Source of the DNA: an uncultured Bacteroidales bacterium
Lineage (GTDB): Bacteria > Bacteroidota > Bacteroidia > Bacteroidales > UBA932
Assembly: GCA_934725015.1 (NCBI GenBank)
Contig: CAKVAS010000001.1
Location: 124,001 to 188,000 of the forward strand
Direction of reading: 5' to 3'
Length of the DNA: 64,000 bases
The position numbers were made by a program, and so were the translations under genes. The first letter of the stretch is position 1; every line of letters begins with the position of its first letter. The notes under the pieces are model-generated. The model was not told where the DNA came from, ran no database searches, and saw only the letters and a program-made list of their open reading frames with translations. Shown one piece after another: positions 42,775 to 50,832 of this stretch.

Positions 42775-42782
42775 CAAATTTA
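42775..42782 (-). promoter_or_regulatory. -7 box candidate of the PUL 2 operon
   Basis: The minus strand reads TAAATTTG, an exact TAnnTTTG, about 180 nt ahead of the first GH16 gene. No TTTG stands at -33, as expected for an activator-dependent promoter, but this is the only box found here. Confidence 0.4.
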
Positions 42783-42842
42783 CACATAATTTCACTTAGT
42801 TGGTACAGATTTCGGGGCTTATCAAATAAGATTTCTGACACA

Positions 42843-43796
42843 ATGGAACACCTAAAATATAGGAATATGATTCAGAACACTAACAGACACACAAGCAGGT
42901 TTTCTCTGCTTTCCTTCGAAACGGTGTCGAACGAGAACGAAGACCTCATTTCAACCATAGGCTACCAGGAGGTCGCCCCTCAGCAGGACTACCCCGCGAG
43001 GGTGATTCCACAACGGTACGGGTTCAATCTGGACAGAGGAAGACGGCTGGCCGAGTACCAGCTAGTCTATATCACCGGAGGTACGGGAGTGTTCGCGGAC
43101 GGCGATGGCAGCAAGGTGATAACGCCCGGCACCCTCATCCTGCTGCGTCCCGGATACTGGCACTCATACCATCCGAACAGGGACATCGGATGGACGGAGT
43201 ACTACATAGGATTCAACGGCCCGACTTTCCGCTCCGACGTGGAAAGATTCTTCGGCGGCAGGAAGGGGCCGGTCGAGCTCGGTCTCTCGGCGACGCTCGT
43301 GGACCTTTTCGAGCAGGCGCTCTTCTACGCTGAACGCCAGTGCAGCCAGACCATGCCCATGCTGCAGGCCATCGTGATTCACATGCTGTCGCTGATAAAC
43401 TATAACCTCGCGACGAAGAACAGGAATGACGACAGGGTTGTCACGGCGATAAACACGGTGAAGCAGCACATGGCGAACCACCTTTCGGAACAGATTGACA
43501 TTCAAGCACTCGCAGCCGGGATGGGGATGAGCTATACATGGCTGCGGCGGATGTTCAAGAAGAACACGGGAATGGCCCCGGCTCAGTACCTGCAGCAGCT
43601 GAGGATTCATTCGTCCATGTATTTTCTCCGCAACACCACGCTCCCCGTCAAGAACGTGGCCCTCGACTGCGGTTTCAGCACTCCGGAATATTTCAGCGCC
43701 GCCTTTCAGGAGGCCGTGGGCATGAGTCCCGGAGCCTACCGCGCCGCCCACGCCGAAAAGCTCCACGCCGCGGAAGAGTATGGCAAGAACTCATAA
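42843..43796 (+). CDS. AraC family transcriptional regulator
   Basis: From the ATG at 42843 the product has 317 residues. Residues about 60-150 form a cupin-like sensor domain (EYQLVYITGGTGVFADGDG, PGTLILLRPGYWHSYHPN), and residues about 205-305 are the two AraC helix-turn-helix units (HLSEQIDIQALAAGMGMSYTWLRR; LPVKNVALDCGFSTPEYFS; the FSAAFQEAVGMSPGAYR end). It is divergent from the PUL 2 operon and is the obvious local activator candidate. It is not a HTCS or SusR-type membrane sensor, so the ligand is probably a sugar that reaches the cytoplasm. AraC proteins usually bind direct repeats, so it need not be the protein that binds the palindromic site at 42687. Confidence 0.92.
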   Translation: MEHLKYRNMIQNTNRHTSRFSLLSFETVSNENEDLISTIGYQEVAPQQDYPARVIPQRYGFNLDRGRRLAEYQLVYITGGTGVFADGDGSKVITPGTLILLRPGYWHSYHPNRDIGWTEYYIGFNGPTFRSDVERFFGGRKGPVELGLSATLVDLFEQALFYAERQCSQTMPMLQAIVIHMLSLINYNLATKNRNDDRVVTAINTVKQHMANHLSEQIDIQALAAGMGMSYTWLRRMFKKNTGMAPAQYLQQLRIHSSMYFLRNTTLPVKNVALDCGFSTPEYFSAAFQEAVGMSPGAYRAAHAEKLHAAEEYGKNS

Positions 43797-43886
43797 GTTT
43801 GGGATTTTTATCCTCATAAGTTTGGGATTTTCTGGATTCGTTACCACAAAAAACCGGAATGAATTGCCACAAAAAACCGGAATGAA
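43790..43886. repeat. Two pairs of direct repeats, each with 23-bp period
   Basis: CTCATAAGTTTGGGATTTT occurs at 43790-43808 and 43813-43831, and CCACAAAAAACCGGAATGAA at 43844-43863 and 43867-43886. Both pairs have a 23-bp period. The first unit spans the araC stop codon and the last ends next to the stop of the convergent gene at 43890. The period is the same as in the unrelated repeats at 16820-16904. Confidence 0.85.
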
Positions 43887-43889
43887 AAC

Positions 43890-46289
43890 TCAGAAGCCGT
43901 AGTCCCACATATAGGTCCCGTCGGTGTAGTCCTGGAACTGGATGCCCTTGACTATGGAGCCCTTCCGGGTGAAGACCTGCTGGCGGACAGGGCGGAACCA
44001 TTCGGCGTCGACATAGAGCAGCTGGCCGGTGTAGCAGTCGATTGTCGGGAGGAATTTCCACATACCGCCGAGGCGCGGTCCGACGACCCAGATTCGCTCG
44101 CCCGGAGAGATGAAGTGACAGCCGCCGCCATCGTAAGGGATGGTGCTGAGGCTTCCGGAATAGTACCGCCCGGTGTTCTCGCCCCATGACCTTGCCTGAT
44201 ACCAGCCGAGCTGCTGGGCGTGGGTGCTCTTCTCCGCCACCTCTATCGCCTGTTCAATCGTAAAGACATCGTCCGGGGCAAATGATGACGCCGACGCCGG
44301 CTTCACAAGAGCTAGCGCGTCCATGAAGGCCACGGCCTCCTCCGCCCATGGGGCTATGCTCCCGCGGTCGGCGTAGGAGTCCAGCCTGGAGTCATACTCC
44401 GTGTAGGAATAAATCTTCTGGCTCTCGATGAAGCGCAGAACCCTGTAAATCATAGTCGCCACTTCCTGACGGGTCGCGGGAGCGGTGTCCGCCGGAGCGT
44501 CCTCGCCGCTGAAATGCCCGTCGAGAAGGCCTATCGTTGCGAGCTTCGCGGACCAGTCGTCAACGAAACGGGCACGAAGCTTCTTGTTCACCTTCACTTC
44601 GCCGCCGATCATTTCCTCGGCAAGGCGCAAGGCTATGGAGCGGAGCTGGAAATGGTTAATCGGAACGGTGTAGTCGTCTCCGAGGACATTGTCGTCCAGC
44701 AGGTTGTCGTTCAGCGCGAAGTTCACGACGCTCTGGAACGCGGGGCTCGTCTTCGCCTCGGACTTGTACGGAAGGATGAACATTCCGGGCTGCGCGGTCG
44801 TCACGAGGCGGGCCTCCTCTTCGCGGTCTTCGGTCTGGCGTGCCATCGCCTGGCAGAACTGCGGATAGCCGGCCTCGTTTCCGCTGCCCTTCCATTCCAG
44901 TTTCGTGATGTGCCGCTGGTCATAGCCGTAGGAATGACCGCACCAGACGCAGCTGTACCACCAGACATGATGCCCGGCTGCGTTCACCCCGATGTATGCC
45001 TGCTCGTCGGCGAGCGGCTGCTCGTAGTAGTGCGCCAACAGTTCGGGGGCTCCCGTAAGCGGCCCATTGTCACCGAAGAGATGCTTGTCGTTGTGCTCGC
45101 ACTCTCCGCAAATCTTGCAGGAATAGTAGTAGCGGTTGCCGACCTTGCAGTCGGCGTATTTACAGATTTTGTCCGCAGCAACGACCTTGTCCGTGAAGAC
45201 GTGTTCGGTGCAGAACGGCTTTGTCGCCGCCGCGCCCGCCTTCTGTGCGGAATAGACGTCGCCTGTGTACGTCCTTATGGTAAAGAGAAGCTTGTGCATC
45301 CATGTCGGTCTGCTGACGCGGGCCTTAATCGCCGGCGCGGCGGCCTCCGGAATGAAAAGCGTGGTGCGCTTCGAGTGGAAGAGCATGCTGTAGTTCGCAT
45401 AATAGATGCCCGTCTTGTCGTCTCTTCCTCCGCTCATCGCCCCGCATATTCCTAACAGAAACTCAACCGCATCCACCTTGTCGCTGAGCCAGACTTCCTT
45501 TATGTTGTACGGACCCATGACGGTGTTGTTGACCTGACCGGCAACATAGCAGTCCTCCGTATCGACAATCATCCTTGTCACGCGCATACAGTCCTGATGG
45601 AGATAGGCGGTGTGTCCCGGCGAACCGGCATAAAACTCAGGCTTGTATTGGTCGGTGATGACTATCAGGTCAACAGGATTGATGTCCGGGTTCGCCGCGT
45701 CGGCCTCGGCAATCGAATAGGCCTTCAGGGAGGCGCGGTAAGAGTTCTTGTTCAGCTCGTAGTCGGACTTCTGCCGCTGCGCGACGGCCCTTTCCGAGCC
45801 AGCCCCGCCGTCGCCGACCTTCACAGTGAACTCGGTGCCGATGAAATAGGGAACGCTGCGGAGCACCTTGACGTCCATGCCGTTGACCGTAGCCTTTATG
45901 CGCGAGCCGTCAATGTAGTAATCATTCCCTGTGAAGACATAGTCCGTCGTATATTTCCCGTTCGGGTTCACCATGAACTTGAGGCGAACCTTGTAGCTGA
46001 AGCCGTCGCGGAAAAACATGTCCCCGTCGTCGTCAGTCTTGAAGTCACCGATCCAGTCGAGGTCATACACGGCAATCTCCCCACTCGGGGCAAGGTCGCC
46101 GTATTCGGTCTTGGCCGAGGTGAACTGAAACTCCCTGGCATCAAAGAGCGACTCCCCCGGCTTAGGAACCGGAAGCGTGAAATCAACCGACTTTATCACC
46201 GGCTTGTTCTGAGCCGACGCATCTGCCGCCGCCGACAGCATCATTGCCGCCGAGAACACAAGGACTATTATTTTTCTATTCATATACAT
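43890..46289 (-). CDS. Large secreted protein with cysteine-pair motifs and SLH-like repeats
   Basis: A 799-residue exported protein (signal peptide about 1-27, ending ASAQN). The first half is not recognised; it has beta-rich segments and transglutaminase-free context. Around residues 355-480 it carries paired cysteines: CTEH, CKYADC, CKICGECEH and later CVWCGHSYG, which resemble metal-binding knuckles. Residues about 540-690 show two S-layer-homology-like segments (TRQEVATMIYRVLRFIES, SYADRGSIAPWAEEAVAFMDAL, PDDVFTIEQAIEVAEK). SLH domains normally anchor proteins to Gram-positive cell walls, so their presence here is unusual. It follows the BspA-like gene (73 nt gap) on the same strand. Function unknown; I infer a surface or secreted role. 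Confidence 0.65.
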   Translation of the reverse strand: MYMNRKIIVLVFSAAMMLSAAADASAQNKPVIKSVDFTLPVPKPGESLFDAREFQFTSAKTEYGDLAPSGEIAVYDLDWIGDFKTDDDGDMFFRDGFSYKVRLKFMVNPNGKYTTDYVFTGNDYYIDGSRIKATVNGMDVKVLRSVPYFIGTEFTVKVGDGGAGSERAVAQRQKSDYELNKNSYRASLKAYSIAEADAANPDINPVDLIVITDQYKPEFYAGSPGHTAYLHQDCMRVTRMIVDTEDCYVAGQVNNTVMGPYNIKEVWLSDKVDAVEFLLGICGAMSGGRDDKTGIYYANYSMLFHSKRTTLFIPEAAAPAIKARVSRPTWMHKLLFTIRTYTGDVYSAQKAGAAATKPFCTEHVFTDKVVAADKICKYADCKVGNRYYYSCKICGECEHNDKHLFGDNGPLTGAPELLAHYYEQPLADEQAYIGVNAAGHHVWWYSCVWCGHSYGYDQRHITKLEWKGSGNEAGYPQFCQAMARQTEDREEEARLVTTAQPGMFILPYKSEAKTSPAFQSVVNFALNDNLLDDNVLGDDYTVPINHFQLRSIALRLAEEMIGGEVKVNKKLRARFVDDWSAKLATIGLLDGHFSGEDAPADTAPATRQEVATMIYRVLRFIESQKIYSYTEYDSRLDSYADRGSIAPWAEEAVAFMDALALVKPASASSFAPDDVFTIEQAIEVAEKSTHAQQLGWYQARSWGENTGRYYSGSLSTIPYDGGGCHFISPGERIWVVGPRLGGMWKFLPTIDCYTGQLLYVDAEWFRPVRQQVFTRKGSIVKGIQFQDYTDGTYMWDYGF

Positions 46290-46318
46290 TTCTTTATAAC
46301 TCTAATATAACAACCCCG

Positions 46319-46368
46319 CCTTAAGATGGATTTTGGAGGATGAATATAGCCCCAAAAGACACTTAAGG
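46319..46368. repeat. Nested hairpin between the BspA-like and SLH-like genes
   Basis: CCTTAAG (46319-46325) pairs with CTTAAGG (46362-46368), and inside it TTTTGG (46331-46336) pairs with CCAAAA (46352-46357). It overlaps the BspA-like stop codon and may be a weak terminator or processing stem between the two co-directional genes. Confidence 0.4.
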
Positions 46369-48270
46369 AATAAATATTATACCGGCAGGATAGATATATT
46401 GATTATTCTCGTATTTCACCTGAAGCAGCGGACAATCCATAAACTCGGTGTATGTTTCCGTAAGGAAATCATCCTTCAGCTTGGAACTGAGCATCACTTT
46501 CTTCAGAGCCTTGCATCCGGTGAAGCAGAAGCCCTCGAACTCGGTCACGTTGCGGAGGTCCAGTTCCGTCACCCCGCAGTTGCCGAACGCGCTCATGCCT
46601 ATTTTGGTGACGGTGTGAGGAATGTCCACCTTCGTCAGTTTCCGGCAGCCCTCAAATGTGCCGGAGGGGATTTCCTTGATGTTCTCGGGAAGCACGACCT
46701 CCGTCAGATTGGTGCAGCCGCTGAACATATCGTAGCTGATCATATCGACCCGGCGCGGGCACACCACGCTCGTCAGACTCGTGCAGTTCCGGAAACTGCC
46801 GCTGAACTCCTCCATGTAGTCGCCCTCGAAAGTGACCTTCTCTAATTTGGTGCAGTTCTGGAAAACTGAGCCCTGGAGTTTCTTCACGGAGGCCGGGATG
46901 ACGATTTCGGTTATCGGAGTGCCCCGGAACACGGCGTTGGAAATCTCCGTCAGAGTGTTCGGAAGCTTCACGGACTTTATCGTCGTGCCGTCGAAAAGCC
47001 CTCCGCGCATGCTTTCCACGGGGAACTTCTTCCCGTTATAGTATATATAGTCAGGAATCACCATGTCCTTGCCTGCGACGGCAGTGGTGGAGAGTGCAGA
47101 GGCAAAGGCCCAGCAGTTCCTGCCATTGTCGCGGATATGCAGGACATACTGCACGCCATCGACGTCAACGGTGGCGCCGGCCTGAACCTCATCGACAACG
47201 AATCCCGTCTGTCCGGGAACGGAGGTGGTGATGCCCTGCTTGTCAGGCTGCGGGTCCCAGACGGTCAGATTTTCGTTAATCGCGTTCTCGTAGCCCCCGT
47301 GCGCGGCGAAATATGCCCTCGTCTCTTCCGTGATGACATTGCCTTTCAAATTAAAGAGAGGTGCAATCGAGGAGCGGATGGTTCTCTTGTAAAGCTCCCC
47401 GCCAAGCAGGGCGGCAAGTTTGTTTTCAATGCCGGCGATGACCCACTGCGGGTCGCCGCTGTCGTACTCCTCAAGCAGTTCATTATAGTGCTCCACCATC
47501 GCGTTCAATTCCCCGGCACGGGCGAAGACCTCGCTTCTGATGTTGTCGTAGCGATGGTCGGCCGGTGTGAGCGGCTCTATGTAGCCGTCCTCCTCGCACT
47601 GAAGAAGCAGGAGATATTCTTCGACGGCACTCTGGTTGTCAAGATTGAATATATACGGCATCTTATCGACCCAATCGACCTGTTTCGCCGCGGCCGTCGG
47701 AGGCAGCACCGGCTTGATGGACTGCACACCCCAGGAGGCATCCACAGGGTAGCCGAGAGGGGCGAAGAGCGCGGTGTGCTCCTTCGGAAGCCTTACGCCC
47801 GGAGTCGTCGAATCACCGTCATCCTTGCCGGCATCCGGTCCGAGCATCGCCTCGTACTGCTGCTCAAGCTGTCTGTCGCGGGCGGACTTCCCGGCGGAGG
47901 ATTTCGAAGTCTGCTTCTCCGTCCGTTTTTCGGCTGTATTCCCGGCGCTTTTCCCGGCTGTATTCCCGTCATTTCTCTCGGCAGTCCTGTCAGCATTTCC
48001 CCCGGTGCTCTTTCCGGCGCTCCTCTCAGACTGTTTCTCGTTTTTCTTTCCGCTCTGTTTCCCCGTCATGCTGTCAAAGGCCTTGTCAACCTGCTTCTCC
48101 ACCTGTTTGGTGGCTTCCTCGACAACCTTCTGCTCCACTTTCTGCTCGACCTGCTTGCCGATTCGCTTTCCGAGCTGCTTCAGACCGTCCTTGAAAGACT
48201 GCCCCGAGGCGCAGGGGGCACACAGCAATAACGCCATCGCCAAAATGGCAAAAACTCTATATATTTTCAT
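46363..48270 (-). CDS. BspA-type leucine-rich repeat surface protein with charged coiled-coil N-terminus
   Basis: A 635-residue exported protein (signal peptide about 1-23). Residues about 25-160 are strongly charged and low in complexity (KQVEQKVEQKVVEEATKQV; repeated G.AEK and SAGKS), predicted coiled coil then disordered. A helical middle is followed by a C-terminal array of LRR_5/BspA repeats: IKSVKLPNTLTEISNAVF, ITEIVIPASVKKLQGSVF, LTEVVLPENIKEIPSGTF, LTKVDIPHTVTKIGMSAF. Such proteins mediate adhesion to host or other cells in Bacteroidota. No C-terminal sorting domain is seen, so the mode of surface attachment is open. It has its own promoter at 48335-48365. Confidence 0.82.
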   Translation of the reverse strand: MKIYRVFAILAMALLLCAPCASGQSFKDGLKQLGKRIGKQVEQKVEQKVVEEATKQVEKQVDKAFDSMTGKQSGKKNEKQSERSAGKSTGGNADRTAERNDGNTAGKSAGNTAEKRTEKQTSKSSAGKSARDRQLEQQYEAMLGPDAGKDDGDSTTPGVRLPKEHTALFAPLGYPVDASWGVQSIKPVLPPTAAAKQVDWVDKMPYIFNLDNQSAVEEYLLLLQCEEDGYIEPLTPADHRYDNIRSEVFARAGELNAMVEHYNELLEEYDSGDPQWVIAGIENKLAALLGGELYKRTIRSSIAPLFNLKGNVITEETRAYFAAHGGYENAINENLTVWDPQPDKQGITTSVPGQTGFVVDEVQAGATVDVDGVQYVLHIRDNGRNCWAFASALSTTAVAGKDMVIPDYIYYNGKKFPVESMRGGLFDGTTIKSVKLPNTLTEISNAVFRGTPITEIVIPASVKKLQGSVFQNCTKLEKVTFEGDYMEEFSGSFRNCTSLTSVVCPRRVDMISYDMFSGCTNLTEVVLPENIKEIPSGTFEGCRKLTKVDIPHTVTKIGMSAFGNCGVTELDLRNVTEFEGFCFTGCKALKKVMLSSKLKDDFLTETYTEFMDCPLLQVKYENNQYIYPAGIIFIP

Positions 48271-48334
48271 CGTATCTGGATTTTTTCAATTTCAACAATC
48301 GTCAAGAAATATTAAAACTTCTAAAAATTGTTGT

Positions 48335-48365
48335 CAAAACTATTCATTTTTTTTCACAACGCAAA
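48335..48365 (-). promoter_or_regulatory. Promoter of the BspA-like gene
   Basis: Minus strand TAGTTTTG (48342-48335) is an exact -7 box, with TTTG (48365-48362) 19 bp further upstream. It is divergent from the EF-G paralogue promoter. Confidence 0.65.
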
Positions 48366-48384
48366 GGACATATAGGCAATCCGC

Positions 48385-48414
48385 TTGTTTTTGTGAATAA
48401 ATTTTCTAAATTTG
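48385..48414 (+). promoter_or_regulatory. Promoter of the EF-G paralogue
   Basis: TAAATTTG at 48407-48414 is an exact -7 box; TTG at 48385-48387 lies 19 bp upstream as a -33 match. Just after the start site an inverted repeat CCGTG-AAA-CACGG occurs at 48428-48440. Confidence 0.6.
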
Positions 48415-48477
48415 CAACAATTACCGTCCGTGAAACACGGGCAGGGAAACGAAAACACACTAATAACACTCAAAAAG

Positions 48478-50631
48478 ATGAAGACTTATTCCACTAAAGA
48501 CATCCGCAATGTGGTCTTGATCGGCAGCACCCGGTCGGGTAAGACCACGTTATCTGAAGCCATGCTCTACGAGGGCAAGGTCATCGACAGAAGAGGCACG
48601 GTCGAGGCGAAGAACACGGTTTCCGACAACTCGGAAATCGAGCAGCTCAACCAGAGGTCAATCTACGCGACCCCGCTCTACGCAGAGTTCATGGACACGA
48701 AGTTCAACATCATCGACGCTCCCGGCGCTGACGATTTCGTCGGAGGAGCGGTCTCGGCATTCAGGGTGTGCGACACGGCCATTCTGGTTGCCAACGCGCA
48801 GCAGGGCGTGGAGGTCGGGACCGAGATCTTCGCCCGCTATGCGGACCAATACAATATGCCTGTAATCCTCGGCATCAACCAGCTTGACGGGGAGAAGGCG
48901 AACTGGGAGAACATCCTCGACGGGCTCAAGGAGGCATTCGGGCAGAAGCCTGTAATCGTGCAGTTCCCGGTGAACGTGGGACCGGCGTTCGACGGATTCG
49001 TGGATGTCCTCAAGATGAAGTACTATCATTTCAAGGACGAGAACGGAACTCGCGAGGACCTTGAGATTCCGGCGGAGCTCAAGGAGCAGGCCGACGAGCT
49101 CAGGGGGCAGCTCATAGAAAGGGCCGCGGAGTTCGACGACGGGCTCATGGAAAAATATTTCGAGACGGGCGAGCTGACCGAGGACGAAATCCGCAAGGGA
49201 CTCGGCATCGGAATACGCCAGCTCTCGATCATGCCTATCTTCTGTCTCTCCGCGAAGAAGGACATCGGCGTGAAGAGGCTCATGGAGTTCACCATCAAGG
49301 TGGCCGCGGCCCCGTCCGAGCACATCGAGCACACAAAGGACGGAAAGGAAGTCGAGTGCAGGGCGGATGCGCCTACGTCACTCTTTATATATAAGACTGC
49401 CGTCGAGCAGCATCTCGGAGAGGTCGCCTATTTCAAGGTGATGAGCGGGAAGCTCACGGAGGGGCAGGACCTCGAAAACCCGGAGAACGGGGAGAAGGAA
49501 AGGATTACGGCGATATATGCCGTCGCCGGGAAGAAGAAGGAGAAGGTCGGAGAGATGGTTGCCGGAGACCTCGGATGTACGGTGAAGCTGCGTGCGGCGA
49601 GGACCAACGCCACTCTCGCGCAGATTGGCTCGGAAATCGTCTATGAACACATAAAGTTCCCTAAGTCACGCTTCCGCACGGCCATCAGGCCTGTCGAGCA
49701 GAAGGACGACGAGAAGATGAACGAGGCTCTGAACAAGATTTCGGCCGAGGATCCGACTATCATCGTCGAGTACTCCAAGGAAATGAAGCAGACCATACTC
49801 AAGGGTCAGGGCGAGCAGCACATCAACATCGTGCGCTGGAGACTGCGCAACGAGAACAAGATTGAAATCGAGATGTTCGCGCCGAGGATTTCCTACCGCG
49901 AGACCATAACGAAGGTAGCCGCCGCCAACTATCGCCACAAGAAGCAGTCCGGCGGCGCGGGTCAGTTCGGGGAGGTTCACCTGCTCATCTGCCCTATCGT
50001 TGAGGGTCAGGAGATGACCAACAAGTTCAAGGTTGACGGGCGCGACATGGTGCTGAACGTCAAGGGCAAGGAGGAATTCGACCTGCCTTGGGGCGGAAAG
50101 CTCGAGTTCATCAACTGCGTGGTCGGAGGCGCAATCGACGCCAGGTTCATGCCTGCGATTCTCAAGGGAATCAACGACAAGATGAGCGAGGGCCCTCTCA
50201 CCGGCTCCCTTGCGCGTGACATCAGGGTCTATGTCTATGACGGCAAGATGCACCCGGTCGATTCAAATGAAATCTCGTTCGTGCTCGCGGCCCGCAATGC
50301 CTTCAAGGAGGCGTTCCGCAACGCCGGTCCGAAGATTATGGAGCCGATTTACAATGTCGAGGTGCTGACTCCGGGCGAGTACATGGGAGCCTGCATGTCC
50401 GACCTCCAGAACAGGCGCGCCATCATCGAGGGCATGGACACGGACAAGGGATTCTCCGTCCTGAAGGCCCGAGTCCCGCTCGCGGAAATGTACAAGTACT
50501 CCACCGCGCTCAGCTCGCTCACTTCCGGCGCGGCGACATTCAGCATGGAATTCGCCGACTACCAGCCTGTTCCGGGCGACGTCCAGGAGAAATTACTCAA
50601 GGCATATCAGGAAACTGAACAGGACGAGTAG
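48478..50631 (+). CDS. Elongation factor G paralogue with altered GTPase motifs (EF-G2-like)
   Basis: A 717-residue translation factor from the ATG at 48478. The EF-G domains are complete: G domain, domain II, and domains III-V (LKGQGEQHINIVRWRL; PRISYRETITK; GEYMGACMSDLQNRRAIIEG). The P loop is GSTRSGKT (16-23), but switch II reads DAPGADDF (80-87), where canonical EF-G has DTPGHVDF, so the catalytic His is replaced by Ala. The guanine motif is NQLD (134-137) instead of NKxD, and the RGITI switch I motif is absent. Bacteroides thetaiotaomicron has an EF-G2 reported to act in translation without GTPase activity under carbon limitation; this protein looks like that type. It cannot be the housekeeping EF-G. 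Confidence 0.85.
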   Translation: MKTYSTKDIRNVVLIGSTRSGKTTLSEAMLYEGKVIDRRGTVEAKNTVSDNSEIEQLNQRSIYATPLYAEFMDTKFNIIDAPGADDFVGGAVSAFRVCDTAILVANAQQGVEVGTEIFARYADQYNMPVILGINQLDGEKANWENILDGLKEAFGQKPVIVQFPVNVGPAFDGFVDVLKMKYYHFKDENGTREDLEIPAELKEQADELRGQLIERAAEFDDGLMEKYFETGELTEDEIRKGLGIGIRQLSIMPIFCLSAKKDIGVKRLMEFTIKVAAAPSEHIEHTKDGKEVECRADAPTSLFIYKTAVEQHLGEVAYFKVMSGKLTEGQDLENPENGEKERITAIYAVAGKKKEKVGEMVAGDLGCTVKLRAARTNATLAQIGSEIVYEHIKFPKSRFRTAIRPVEQKDDEKMNEALNKISAEDPTIIVEYSKEMKQTILKGQGEQHINIVRWRLRNENKIEIEMFAPRISYRETITKVAAANYRHKKQSGGAGQFGEVHLLICPIVEGQEMTNKFKVDGRDMVLNVKGKEEFDLPWGGKLEFINCVVGGAIDARFMPAILKGINDKMSEGPLTGSLARDIRVYVYDGKMHPVDSNEISFVLAARNAFKEAFRNAGPKIMEPIYNVEVLTPGEYMGACMSDLQNRRAIIEGMDTDKGFSVLKARVPLAEMYKYSTALSSLTSGAATFSMEFADYQPVPGDVQEKLLKAYQETEQDE

Positions 50632-50700
50632 CATCCCCTTTCTCCAAGCACTTTGTTCAAGCGTTTTGAGAAAGTTGCTGATTAAGAAGATTTATCTCTC

Positions 50701-50738
50701 GCTGTCCGGGTCGTATGATTCGGACAGCTTATTTTTAT
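50701..50738 (+). terminator. Rho-independent terminator after the EF-G paralogue
   Basis: GCTGTCCG (50701-50708) pairs with CGGACAGC (50721-50728) across a 12-nt loop, followed by the T-rich run TTATTTTTAT. Confidence 0.85.
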
Positions 50739-50740
50739 AT

Positions 50741-50770
50741 GACAACTTCCTAAAAAAGACTATCTTTGCA
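50741..50770 (+). repeat. Left copy of a 30-bp direct repeat flanking the C10 cassette; contains the promoter
   Basis: This copy and the one at 52751-52779 are the same but for two substitutions and a one-base indel in the A run. Both share CTAAAAA.GACTATCTTTGCA and include the exact -7 box TATCTTTG (here 50761-50768), which serves the C10 protease gene. Confidence 0.85.
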
Positions 50771-50832
50771 TAGTCGGAGGAAAATGATTGCGTTTCCTGC
50801 ATTTGCATGACAAACCTTACAAATTTGATATT

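Noticed and set aside
48428..48440. CCGTG-AAA-CACGG inverted repeat in the EF-G paralogue leader as a fourth site of the uronate operator
   Set aside because: The spacing between half-sites differs by 3 bp from sites 1 and 2, and the flanking TT/AA is missing.
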